Below are positions 7,801 to 14,732 of a DNA stretch of 26,929 nucleotides, in pieces. This DNA is from DATKKM01 sp035542855 (GTDB lineage: Bacteria > Chloroflexota > Dehalococcoidia > SM23-28-2 > RBG-16-64-32): NCBI GenBank assembly GCA_035542855.1, contig DATKKM010000018.1:1-26929 (forward strand), read 5' to 3'. The notes under the pieces were generated by a model. The model searched no databases. It was not told where the DNA came from and saw only the letters and a program-made list of their open reading frames with translations. The translations under genes were made by a program, and so were the position numbers. Within the stretch, counting starts at the first letter, position 1. Each line of letters starts with the position of its first letter.

Positions 7801-8187
7801 TCAGGCAGCGATCGCCGGCGCGACCAGGCGGTTATAAAGCGCCCGCCAGCCGACGATGAAGACGCCGTCGCCGATCAGCGCGATGACGAAGAAGGCGTTG
7901 AGCAGGTGCCGGTCGAAGATCGCCGCGCGGGCGATGAGGGCGACGACGCCGATCGGCAGCCAGATGAGCGCGATCTCGCCCAGGGGCTTGCGGCCGCGCA
8001 GCGCCTCGTCCGAGTAAGCCCCCGCGAACGGCGAAAGCAGCAGCCAGGCCGCCGCGAACGGCACGATCGAGCGGATGATGGGCGCCACGTCGAACGACTT
8101 CTCGTGGGAGATGAGCCCGAGGACGCCGAACGCCACGAACGCGCCGAGGTCGCCCAGGGCGAGGAGGAGCGACGGGTTGCGGGTCAT
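7801..8187 (-). CDS. DUF3054 family membrane protein
   Basis: 128 residues, four predicted transmembrane helices (about 7-26, 38-57, 71-90, 98-116). The N-terminus LLLALGDLGAFVAFGVLGLISHE and the later FAAAWLLLSPFAGAY segment match my recollection of DUF3054, a family of small integral membrane proteins of unknown function common in Actinobacteria and Chloroflexota. The ATG at 8185-8187 overlaps the stop of the acyl-CoA dehydrogenase gene (ATGA), so the two are co-translated. The frame is open far to the left of this ATG, but that part is a shadow of the dehydrogenase. Confidence 0.85.
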   Translation of the reverse strand: MTRNPSLLLALGDLGAFVAFGVLGLISHEKSFDVAPIIRSIVPFAAAWLLLSPFAGAYSDEALRGRKPLGEIALIWLPIGVVALIARAAIFDRHLLNAFFVIALIGDGVFIVGWRALYNRLVAPAIAA

Positions 8188-9842
8188 CCCCCCGCCAGGA
8201 GCTGCCGCGCGATCACCTTCAGCTCCAGGATCGGCTTCACGCCTTCGAAGATGGGGAGCACCAGCGCATCGACGGTGAAGCGGGAGATCGGATCCTCCTC
8301 GGAGTAGCCCCAGCCGCCGTGGATCAGCATCCCTTCCTGGCTCACCCAGACCGCCACGTCCGAGGCGAAGAGCTTGCACATAGCCGCTTCCATGGAGGCG
8401 CGCTCGTCCTTCTCCATCGCCTTGGCGGCGGCGTAGGTCAGGTGGCGTCCCGCCGCCGTGTACGTGGCCATCCGCCCGATCTTGTACTGAGTGAGCTGGT
8501 GGTCCGCCAGCGGCTTGCCGAACTGCTTGCGATCGCTTGCGTAGTTGCTGGCCTTCTCGACAGAAGCCTGGCTGACGCCGGTGGCGCGGCCGCCGGTCTG
8601 CAGGCGTCCGGCCGCGAAGCCGCCCATCTGCAGGTAGAAGCCGCGGTTGAGGCCGTCCGCGCCGCCCACCAGGTTCTCCTCCGGCACGAAGTAGTGGTCG
8701 ATGGCCAGGGTGAAGGAGTGCATGCCGCGGTAGCCCGGCGTGGGGTTGGCGGTGCCGGTGATCGTGCCGCCCTCCGGCTGCCTGTGCTCGAAGTGGTGAC
8801 CGTCGTACGGCTCCTTGGGCACGATAAAAAGCGAGAGCCCCTTCGCGCCGGAGCCGGCCTCGCCTGTGCGGGCCAGCAACGCCAGGATGTTGGCCCGGCC
8901 GGCGAACGTCGACCACGCCTTCGGCCCCTCGATGAACCAGCCCTTCTTGCCTCCGTGCTCGCCGGGTGTGGCCTTGCAGCTGAGGGAGGCGACGTCCGAG
9001 CCCACATCCGGCTCCGTGACGCCGATGCCGACCAGCAGCTCGCCGCTGGCGATGCGCGGGAGCCAGGTCTTGCGCTGCTCCTCCGTGCCGCCCTGGATGA
9101 GGGCGCGGGTCAGGATCTCCGAGCGGGTGATCAGGCTGCCGGCGACGAGGGAGACAGTCGACAGCTCTTCCGTGAGGACGACCATCGTCAGGTAGCCCAT
9201 CTCGGTGCCGCCGTAAGCCTCAGGGATGGAGGAGCCGAAGAGGCCGATGCCGGCCATCTTCTGGATCAGCGATTCGGGGACGAGCAGGTCCTGGCGGTGC
9301 ATGTCCTGGGCGATCGGGGCGACCTCCGTGCGGGCAAAGTCGCGGGCGTGGTCGCGGGTCATGTTCGCGATCTCGTCGTCCAGCGCGGCGGTGAACGCGC
9401 CGCGGGCCTCCAGCACGCGGCCGCCGATGCCGCGCACGAACGCATCGGACATGCCGGCGCGGATCAGGTTGCGGGTGTTGTTGCCGGCCAGCAGATCGTG
9501 GAAGCCCTGGTCGATGGCGAAAGTCTCGGGGTCGGTCTCGATCGTGGCGTGGGCCTTGTGCAGCGCCTCCGCAGCGAAGGCGAGGGCCTGGTCCTCGGCC
9601 AGGGCGTCGCGCTTGCCGGCCTTGGCCTGGGCTTCGGCGTAAGCCGTGAGCTCGCCGGCGGCGCGGGCCTCGGTGGCGATCTGGGCGATGCGCTCGGCGT
9701 GCACCTGGTGCTCGTCGATGTTCTTGCCGCCGTCGGTCAGCTTCGCCGCGGACTCGATGGCGCTCTCGGCGACGCCGGCGGCGATATCGGCCAGGTGCCG
9801 CGCGGCCGTCAGCGATTCGGATTCGGTCTTCTCAGTTGTCAT
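8184..9842 (-). CDS. Acyl-CoA dehydrogenase with N-terminal extension, methylsuccinyl-CoA-dehydrogenase-like
   Basis: 552 residues. Residues about 155-552 form a complete acyl-CoA dehydrogenase: N-terminal helical domain (DHARDFARTEVAPIAQDM), middle beta domain with VGIGVTEPDVGSD and the FAD/substrate segment GPKAWSTFAGRAN, and C-terminal helical domain with RKQFGKPLADHQLTQYKIGRMA. FEGVKPILELKVIAR (from F532) aligns with the YEGT...IAR motif and supplies the probable catalytic base Glu533. The first 150 residues are an Ala/Glu-rich helical extension. Overall size and this extension match (2S)-methylsuccinyl-CoA dehydrogenase of the ethylmalonyl-CoA pathway, but other long acyl-CoA dehydrogenases exist, so the substrate is a suggestion. 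ATG with GGAGGA 5 nt upstream. Coupled to DUF3054. Confidence 0.85.
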   Translation of the reverse strand: MTTEKTESESLTAARHLADIAAGVAESAIESAAKLTDGGKNIDEHQVHAERIAQIATEARAAGELTAYAEAQAKAGKRDALAEDQALAFAAEALHKAHATIETDPETFAIDQGFHDLLAGNNTRNLIRAGMSDAFVRGIGGRVLEARGAFTAALDDEIANMTRDHARDFARTEVAPIAQDMHRQDLLVPESLIQKMAGIGLFGSSIPEAYGGTEMGYLTMVVLTEELSTVSLVAGSLITRSEILTRALIQGGTEEQRKTWLPRIASGELLVGIGVTEPDVGSDVASLSCKATPGEHGGKKGWFIEGPKAWSTFAGRANILALLARTGEAGSGAKGLSLFIVPKEPYDGHHFEHRQPEGGTITGTANPTPGYRGMHSFTLAIDHYFVPEENLVGGADGLNRGFYLQMGGFAAGRLQTGGRATGVSQASVEKASNYASDRKQFGKPLADHQLTQYKIGRMATYTAAGRHLTYAAAKAMEKDERASMEAAMCKLFASDVAVWVSQEGMLIHGGWGYSEEDPISRFTVDALVLPIFEGVKPILELKVIARQLLAGG

Positions 9843-9880
9843 GGGCTCCTCCGGTTAGCGGTCGGTCTTGCACTGCGAAT

Positions 9881-9906
9881 GTAGGGGCAGCGCGCTGCGC
9901 CCCTAC
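9881..9906. repeat. GC-rich hairpin repeat, copy 1
   Basis: Arms GTAGGGGC (9881-9888) and GCCCCTAC (9899-9906) flank AGCGCGCTGC; the core GCAGCGCGCTGC is itself a perfect palindrome. It lies between the start of the acyl-CoA dehydrogenase gene and the stop of the SRPBCC gene, both minus strand, so it could end the upstream transcript, though no T-tract follows. A close relative sits at 10410-10433. Confidence 0.65.
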
Positions 9907-9921
9907 GCTGCCCGCCAGCGT

Positions 9922-10389
9922 TCACACCGGTGTTCGGGCCCTCTTCGCGAAGATCTTGCGGATCTGGCGTCCGCGGTAGTCGAAGATGCGCCGGAGCTGA
10001 CGGGCGACGATCAGCCTGTGCGTGACCACGCCAAGGATACCGAACGGCAGCTCGTACTGCACGTGGTCGCGCATGAGGGTGCCGCCGGGGACGGCCTCGA
10101 AGGAGTGGCGGTGCCGCCAGCTCTTGTACGGGCCCTTGACCTGCGTGTCGACGAAGCCATGGGGCGGGTCGTACTCCTCGATTCGGGTGTGCCAGCGGAG
10201 GGGCACGCCGGCCCAGCGGATCTCGTGGATGATGGTCAGGCCGGGGCGCATCGGCTTGGCGTCCGGCGTGAGGTCGCGGAAGCCCACGGACTTCGGGGTG
10301 ATGCGGGCCAGGTTACTCGGATCGGAGAAGAAATCGAACACCTCGTCGATCGGTGCGGGGATCAAGACTTCGCGGCGCAGGTGGTACAT
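9922..10389 (-). CDS. SRPBCC-fold (START/polyketide-cyclase-like) ligand-binding protein
   Basis: 155 residues. The opening strand-helix REVLIPAPIDEVFDFFSDPSNLARITP and later strands GLTIIHEIRWAGVPLRWHTRIEEYDPPHGFVD and HRHSFEAVPGGTLMRDHVQYELPFG are the typical SRPBCC helix-grip pattern. The family binds hydrophobic ligands in a central cavity; some members are cyclases, others carriers or CoxG-like. Its ATG overlaps the TGA of the epimerase-like gene by one base (TGATG), and fusions of SRPBCC domains with this kind of NAD(P)-binding protein are known, which suggests the pair acts together. No membrane segment or signal peptide. Ligand unknown. Confidence 0.87.
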   Translation of the reverse strand: MYHLRREVLIPAPIDEVFDFFSDPSNLARITPKSVGFRDLTPDAKPMRPGLTIIHEIRWAGVPLRWHTRIEEYDPPHGFVDTQVKGPYKSWRHRHSFEAVPGGTLMRDHVQYELPFGILGVVTHRLIVARQLRRIFDYRGRQIRKIFAKRARTPV

Positions 10390-11330
10390 CAGGCGCGCTC
10401 CGTTCCGCCGGGCGCAGTGCGCTGCGCCCCTACGCCGAGGTAAGTCGATAGCGCCTCCCGCAGAGGCGTCACCCTGAGGCCCAGCTTCTGCTGTATCTCC
10501 GCCGGGTCCGCCAAAGCGTCGGCGGTGATGAAGTCAACGGCATCGGGGGTCAGCGGCCGGCCGGGCGCGAACTGGAGGAGCGCGGCGATGAGCTTCATCA
10601 CCGGCTTGGGCGCGGGGAGCAGCAGCCGCTTCTTGCCGGCGACCTGGAGCGCCGTCCGCACGACGTCGCTCATCGACATAACCTCCGGCCCGCCCAGCTC
10701 AAACAGCTGGTTGTCCGCTGCCGGGTTGTCCAGCGATTCGGCGACGGCGCGGCCCACGTCTTCGATGAAGACGGGCTGCATGCGTTGCCTGCCGGCGGCG
10801 CCGATCAGCGGCACGAACGGCAGAAAGCGGGACATGCGCAGGAAGCGGTTGAGCGACTTGTCCTCCGGGCCGTAGACCCAGGACGGGCGGATGATCGTCC
10901 AGGTGAGGCCGCTTCCGCGGACGGCGTTCTCGGCGCGCCACTTGGCCTGGAACCAGTGGCGGCCCGCCGGCGCCGCCCCCGCGCCGCTTACGTAGACGTA
11001 TCGCCTGACCCCGGCGGCCTTCGCGGCTGCGACGAGGTTCTCGGTGCCCTCGGCGTCGATTCGCTCGAAGGTGTAGCCCTTGCCGGGGTTCTCGATAGGC
11101 GAGTTGGGGAACTGCTGGCAGCCGACGATGGTGTCAACGCCGGCCAGCACGGCGGGGAGGGAAGTGGTGTCGGTGACGTCGCCCTGCCGGACCTCGACGG
11201 TGAGGCCGGGGAAGCGGCCGTTGGCCTGCGCGGGGTCGCGGGTTAAGACGCCTACGGGTTTGCCCCTGCGCGCCAGCTCGCGGACGATGCCCGCGCCGAC
11301 GAAGCCTGTTCCACCTGTCACGAGGATCAT
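10389..11330 (-). CDS. NAD(P)-binding Rossmann protein, NDUFA9/atypical SDR-like
   Basis: 313 residues. The N-terminal GGTGFVGAGIVRELARRG (6-23) is the extended/atypical SDR nucleotide-binding motif. Further landmarks are the acidic DVTD after the third strand, RYVYVSGAGA (Ser in place of the usual catalytic Tyr context), TIIRPSWVYGPEDK and QPVFIEDVGRAVAESL. This pattern is that of the NDUFA9/YbjT group of atypical SDRs, which bind NAD(P) and often lack classical epimerase activity. An AGGAGG lies 5 nt before the ATG. The last residues (about VGAQRTAP) are encoded by a copy of a dispersed hairpin repeat, so the natural C-terminus may have been replaced. Coupled to the SRPBCC gene. Confidence 0.88.
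   Translation of the reverse strand: MILVTGGTGFVGAGIVRELARRGKPVGVLTRDPAQANGRFPGLTVEVRQGDVTDTTSLPAVLAGVDTIVGCQQFPNSPIENPGKGYTFERIDAEGTENLVAAAKAAGVRRYVYVSGAGAAPAGRHWFQAKWRAENAVRGSGLTWTIIRPSWVYGPEDKSLNRFLRMSRFLPFVPLIGAAGRQRMQPVFIEDVGRAVAESLDNPAADNQLFELGGPEVMSMSDVVRTALQVAGKKRLLLPAPKPVMKLIAALLQFAPGRPLTPDAVDFITADALADPAEIQQKLGLRVTPLREALSTYLGVGAQRTAPGGTERA
10410..10433. repeat. GC-rich hairpin repeat, copy 2, inside a coding end
   Basis: GGGCGCAG (10410-10417) and CTGCGCCC (10422-10429) form a perfect 8-bp stem with loop TGCG; the element ends in CCCCTAC like copy 1 at 9881-9906. On the minus strand it begins GTAGGGGCGCAGCGC and codes for residues VGAQRTAP of the SDR-like protein, 7 codons before its stop. 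Confidence 0.65.
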
Positions 11331-11380
11331 GGCAGCCTCCTTTGGGGAACGCCGAGCCCGTTGTCGTTCATTGTACGCCC

Positions 11381-11400
11381 TTTGTGAACGGCGTCACAAG
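11381..11400. promoter_or_regulatory. CRP/FNR-type palindrome in a divergent promoter region
   Basis: TTGTGA (11382-11387) and TCACAA (11394-11399) are perfect inverted arms separated by 6 bp (ACGGCG), matching TGTGA-N6-TCACA, the consensus for CRP-like regulators. It lies 51 bp upstream of the SDR-like gene (minus) and 84 bp upstream of the release-factor-like gene (plus). No CRP-type DNA-binding regulator is in the window, only a cyclic-nucleotide-binding protein without an HTH. Confidence 0.5.
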
Positions 11401-11443
11401 GCCACGGCGAAGAAACAGGCGTATCTACACCCCCGGCGGCGTT

Positions 11444-11475
11444 CGGTTTGTCGGTTTGTGGGTTTGTTGGTTAGT
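11444..11475 (+). repeat. 8-bp tandem micro-array upstream of the release-factor-like gene
   Basis: Four exact-length units: CGGTTTGT, CGGTTTGT, GGGTTTGT and TGGTTAGT. It is the same unit family as the array at 6697-6729. The array ends 8 nt before the GTG start of the next gene, and its last unit contains the in-frame TAG that delimits that ORF. Confidence 0.85.
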
Positions 11476-11483
11476 CTCGACGT

Positions 11484-11978
11484 GTGGACGCCAACACCCG
11501 CAACGCCTGGCTGCGCGCCTCCGACGCCGGACTCCTGCGGGAGTGCCGCGAGGAGCGCTACCGCGCCAGCGGACCGGGCGGCCAGCGGCGCAACAAGGTG
11601 GAGACGGCGATCCGCCTCCGCCACGGTCCGAGCGGCGTCGCCGCGCACGCCGCGGACTCGCGGTCGCCGGAGGGGAACCGTGCGCGGGCGGTGGCGCGCC
11701 TGCGCGAGCGCATCGCGTTCGAGGTGAGAGCGTCGTTCAGCGACGTCCCGGCGGAGTTCGCCGCGCAGCGCGGGCGGGACGGCTCGCTCTCGGTGAACCC
11801 GAAGAACCGGAACTTCCCGCTGATCGCGGCGACGGCGCTCGATGCGCTGGCGGCCGGGAGCGGGAGCTACGCCGCCGCCGCGCAGTTGCTGGGCGTGAGC
11901 ACGAGCCAGCTGCTGAAGTTCCTGCAGTCTGACCGGGAGCTCTGGCGCGCGGTGAGCGAAGGCCGCCCGGGCGGGTAA
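11484..11978 (+). CDS. Release-factor-like (GGQ) peptidyl-tRNA hydrolase domain protein
   Basis: 164 residues. The catalytic RF-1 domain motif is intact: RASGPGGQRRNKVETAIRL (28-46), with GGQ at 32-34, the loop that hydrolyses peptidyl-tRNA in the ribosome. The codon-recognition domains of RF1/RF2 are absent, so it is an ArfB/ICT1-like or RF-H-like factor, possibly a ribosome-rescue enzyme. Instead of the basic tail of ArfB, the C-terminus (about 110-164) is an Ala-rich helical segment with an HTH-like appearance (SYAAAAQLLGVSTSQLLKFLQSD). GTG at 11484 is the only in-frame start and has no Shine-Dalgarno. It converges with the small hypothetical gene. Confidence 0.85.
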   Translation: MDANTRNAWLRASDAGLLRECREERYRASGPGGQRRNKVETAIRLRHGPSGVAAHAADSRSPEGNRARAVARLRERIAFEVRASFSDVPAEFAAQRGRDGSLSVNPKNRNFPLIAATALDALAAGSGSYAAAAQLLGVSTSQLLKFLQSDRELWRAVSEGRPGG

Positions 11979-11986
11979 ACGCCGGG

Positions 11987-12006
11987 GGTCAGGCTTAAGC
12001 CTGACC
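11987..12006. terminator. Perfect 20-bp palindrome between convergent genes
   Basis: GGTCAGGCTTAAGCCTGACC is identical to its reverse complement. It lies 8 bp after the release-factor-like stop and 11 bp before the stop of the opposing hypothetical gene, the usual place for a bidirectional terminator. There is no T-tract on either side, so it could equally be a dispersed palindromic repeat. Confidence 0.5.
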
Positions 12007-12017
12007 GTCGCCTGCCG

Positions 12018-12308
12018 TCAATGCCCGCGCGCCAGCAGCCACTTCGCGTCCACGCCCGCGCCGTGGCTTGACCAGATCTCGAATTCGGCCACGAAGACGT
12101 TCTCGCCCTCGTCCAGGAGCTCGCGGAGCCAGTCCCGCAGCGCGGCCGTGCTGAGCGGCGTGTGGATGACGTAAGCGTCGTCGCCGAGCTTGCGCACCTC
12201 GCCTGCGCCAGCGATCGCTTCCAGCGCGTCGCCAATGAGGGCGCAGAGGTTACGGCGCTCCGACCAGCCGACGACGACGCGCAGGCCCGGCAGCGGCTGC
12301 CCGGTCAT
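12018..12308 (-). CDS. Small hypothetical protein coupled to dienelactone hydrolase
   Basis: 96 residues, family not recognised. It looks like a small alpha/beta protein (strand LRVVVGWSE, helix NLCALIGDALEAIAG, strand DAYVIHT, helix STAALRDWLRELLDEGENVFVAEFEIW), ending in KWLLARGH. No membrane segment. Its ATG overlaps the stop of the dienelactone hydrolase gene by 4 nt (ATGA), strong support for real, coupled translation. Function unknown. Confidence 0.75.
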   Translation of the reverse strand: MTGQPLPGLRVVVGWSERRNLCALIGDALEAIAGAGEVRKLGDDAYVIHTPLSTAALRDWLRELLDEGENVFVAEFEIWSSHGAGVDAKWLLARGH

Positions 12309-13003
12309 CCCTTCAGGTAGCGGCCGAAGAAGTCGTTGCAGCGGAGCCAGGCGTCCCTGGAGGCCTCTTCGCGGTAGCTGGGGCGGTTCTCGTTCATGAA
12401 GGCGTGCCCGGCGCCGGCGTAGCTGTGGAACTCGTGTGGCTTGCCCAGGCGCGTCATCTCGGCGTCGATTTTCGCCACGTCGGCCGGCGTGGGGTTCGGG
12501 TCGTCGTCGCCGAAGAGGCCGAGGACCGGGCAGCTGATCTTGCCGGTCAGGTCGAACGGGGTTGGGCCGCTGCCCCAGGCCTGCATGATGTTGCCGCCCC
12601 AGAAGACGACGGACGCCTTGAAGGCGGCGTTCTGCGAGGCCATCAGGTAGGCCACGCGGCCGCCCATGCAGAAGCCGGTCACGCCGAGGCGCTCCGCCTG
12701 GACTTCCGGCAGCGACTTCGCGTGCTCAACGGCGGCGTTCATATCGGCGATGATGGTGCGGTCGCGCAGGCGGTTCATGCGGGTCATCGGATCGTCGCTG
12801 GAGCCGGGCTCTTCGCGGTGGTAGAGGTCGGGGGCGATGGCCACGTAGCCGGCCTCCGCCCAGCGGTCGCACATGCCGCGGATGAAGTCGTCGACGCCGC
12901 CGGCGTGCTGTGCGACGACGATCCCCGGCGCGGGCCCGCCGCCGCTGACGTAGCAGCGCATCTCGCCATCGGCGGTTGTGATCGTGTCCCAGCGTCCAGA
13001 CAA
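12305..13003 (-). CDS. Dienelactone hydrolase family protein
   Basis: 232 residues from a TTG start at 13001-13003, chosen because AGGAGG lies 6 nt upstream (13010-13015); an earlier TTG at 13048 has no ribosome binding site. Alpha/beta-hydrolase fold with a cysteine nucleophile: GVTGFCMGGRVAYL (Cys112), acid near GDDDPNPTP (166-168) and His200 in GAGHAFMNE. Cys in place of Ser is the hallmark of dienelactone hydrolases, which open lactone rings in chloroaromatic catabolism, though many homologues act on other esters. Downstream it is coupled to a small hypothetical gene; upstream it is divergent from the lipoprotein protease. Confidence 0.92.
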   Translation of the reverse strand: MSGRWDTITTADGEMRCYVSGGGPAPGIVVAQHAGGVDDFIRGMCDRWAEAGYVAIAPDLYHREEPGSSDDPMTRMNRLRDRTIIADMNAAVEHAKSLPEVQAERLGVTGFCMGGRVAYLMASQNAAFKASVVFWGGNIMQAWGSGPTPFDLTGKISCPVLGLFGDDDPNPTPADVAKIDAEMTRLGKPHEFHSYAGAGHAFMNENRPSYREEASRDAWLRCNDFFGRYLKG

Positions 13004-13098
13004 GGCGGGCCTCCTATCGTTGACCGTGGCGGGGTTACAGGCGGACAATCAGGCCAGCGTATGACTCCCCGGATTGCACCAGCCCGCGAGGTATCGAT

Positions 13099-14619
13099 AT
13101 GCGTTCACCACGGCTAATCATACTGCTCGCACTCGCCGCGGCGGTTCCGCTGCTCCTTGTTGGTTGCGGCGGCGGCGATGACGAGACGACGACGCCCACG
13201 CCGACGACGGGCCTGACGTCGACCGGGGAGGCCAGCGCCAGCCCGGTCGGCATTAACCAGCTGGCGCACGGAGTCGTGCAGATCTTCGCACTGGACGCGG
13301 ACGACAACCCGGTGTGGTCCGGGTCTGGCACGCTGATCAGCGAAGACGGGCTGATCCTGACCAACGGCCACGTGGTGGACGACCGCTTCGATGAGTACGA
13401 CCACCTGGGCGTGGGCGTCACGGAGAGCGAAGACGCCGCACCGGACATCAAGTACAAGGCCGAGATCCAGGCAGTGGACTATGCGATTGACCTGGCGGTA
13501 ATCAGGATCACCCGCCAGCTGGACGGCGGCGCCGTGCTGGAGAACTTCCCGTATGTGAAGATCGGCGACTCCAACGATGTGCACCTGGGCGACAACATCC
13601 AGGTGCTGGGCTACCCCGGCATCGGCGGCGAGACGATCACGCTGACACGGGGGTCTGTCAGCGGCTTCACGTCCGAGCGCGCGGTGGGCGAGCGGGCCTG
13701 GATAAAGACGGACGCGACGATCTCCGGCGGCAACAGCGGCGGCCTGGCGGTCAACGACGACGGCGAGCTGATCGGCGTGCCGACGATCGTCGGCTCCGGC
13801 GCCGACACCGACACCGTCGACTGCCGCACGTTGGAGGACACCAACGGCGACGGCGTCCTGGACAACCAGGACACCTGCGTGCCCGTGGGCGGCTTCATCA
13901 ACGGCATCCGGCCGGTCAACCTGGCGGTGGACCTGATCTCAGCCGCGCAGAACGGCGAAGAGTACGTCTCCCCCTACGGTGAGGAGACGGGCCCAACCCC
14001 TAGCGGCGGCTTCGACACATCGCAGATCAACGTGCACAACTTCCAGTTCTCACCGGACGTCACGTCTGATGACCAGCCGACGGAGGTGGTGCCTTCGTTG
14101 CCGTCCAGCCCGACGTCAGTCTGCGCCTTCTGGGACTACGAGGGGATGCAGGACGGCGAGAGCTGGGACGCTATCTGGTACATCGACGGGACGAAGGACG
14201 ACGAGGGCAGCATCATCAACGACACGTGGTCCGGCGGCGAGAGCGGCAACTGGTGGGTCTGCGTGACGGACGACAACGGCCTCCCGGACGGCGCCTACGA
14301 GGTGATCATCCAGGTGGAGGGCGAAGTCCAGGGCGGATCGTCCCTCTACGTGGGCGATGACCACGCCCCTGTCGACCTGACGCTGGACAACGAGTCCGGC
14401 TTCGAGGTGTGCGCCCTGGCGATTGCGCCGCCGGCGGCCCAGAACTGGGGCGGCGACAAACTGGGCGCAACGGTGACGTTGCAGCCCGGCGACACGCGCA
14501 CGATCAGCGTGGGAGCAGGCGTGTACGACATCCTGGCGGTGGACTGCAACAACAACGTGATCGAGGAGACTCACGACAACAACATCGACCAGGACAGCAA
14601 GTATACGATCACGGGCTGA
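13099..14619 (+). CDS. Lipoprotein trypsin-like serine protease with C-terminal beta domains
   Basis: 506 residues. A lipoprotein signal peptide ends in LLLVGC (lipobox Cys23), followed by a Thr/Pro/Ser-rich tether (27-50). The protease domain (about 52-290) has the S1 triad: His91 in LTNGHVV, Asp131 in AIDLAVI and Ser213 in ISGGNSGG. It resembles DegP/HtrA catalytic domains, but no PDZ domain follows. A loop at about 244-258 reads DTNGDGVLDNQD, a calcium-binding EF/thrombospondin-3-like motif bracketed by Cys residues. The rest holds two beta-rich modules, one around CAFWDYEGM...WWVCVTDDNGLPDG and one with WGGDKLGATVTLQPGDTRTISVGAGVYDILAVD. It is probably anchored on the outer face of the membrane. 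ATG with GAGG 7 nt upstream. Confidence 0.92.
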   Translation: MRSPRLIILLALAAAVPLLLVGCGGGDDETTTPTPTTGLTSTGEASASPVGINQLAHGVVQIFALDADDNPVWSGSGTLISEDGLILTNGHVVDDRFDEYDHLGVGVTESEDAAPDIKYKAEIQAVDYAIDLAVIRITRQLDGGAVLENFPYVKIGDSNDVHLGDNIQVLGYPGIGGETITLTRGSVSGFTSERAVGERAWIKTDATISGGNSGGLAVNDDGELIGVPTIVGSGADTDTVDCRTLEDTNGDGVLDNQDTCVPVGGFINGIRPVNLAVDLISAAQNGEEYVSPYGEETGPTPSGGFDTSQINVHNFQFSPDVTSDDQPTEVVPSLPSSPTSVCAFWDYEGMQDGESWDAIWYIDGTKDDEGSIINDTWSGGESGNWWVCVTDDNGLPDGAYEVIIQVEGEVQGGSSLYVGDDHAPVDLTLDNESGFEVCALAIAPPAAQNWGGDKLGATVTLQPGDTRTISVGAGVYDILAVDCNNNVIEETHDNNIDQDSKYTITG

Positions 14620-14691
14620 GGGCACCCTCGTTAATGTTGACGGCTTAACCTGTACGTAACGAACCGAGTGGTAAGCCTGGGCGTCTGTCGC

Positions 14692-14697
14692 TACAAT
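14692..14697 (+). promoter_or_regulatory. Possible -10 box upstream of the DRE-TIM gene
   Basis: TACAAT matches the -10 consensus in five of six positions and lies 35 nt before the ATG at 14733, in the 113-bp gap after the protease gene. A matching -35 hexamer at the right spacing is not convincing. Confidence 0.35.
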
Positions 14698-14732
14698 GGC
14701 ATGTGCCCGCCCTATTGAGTGGAAAGAGTTGA

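Noticed and set aside
8319..9884. A 521-codon plus-strand open frame
   Set aside because: Antisense to the acyl-CoA dehydrogenase; no recognisable fold.
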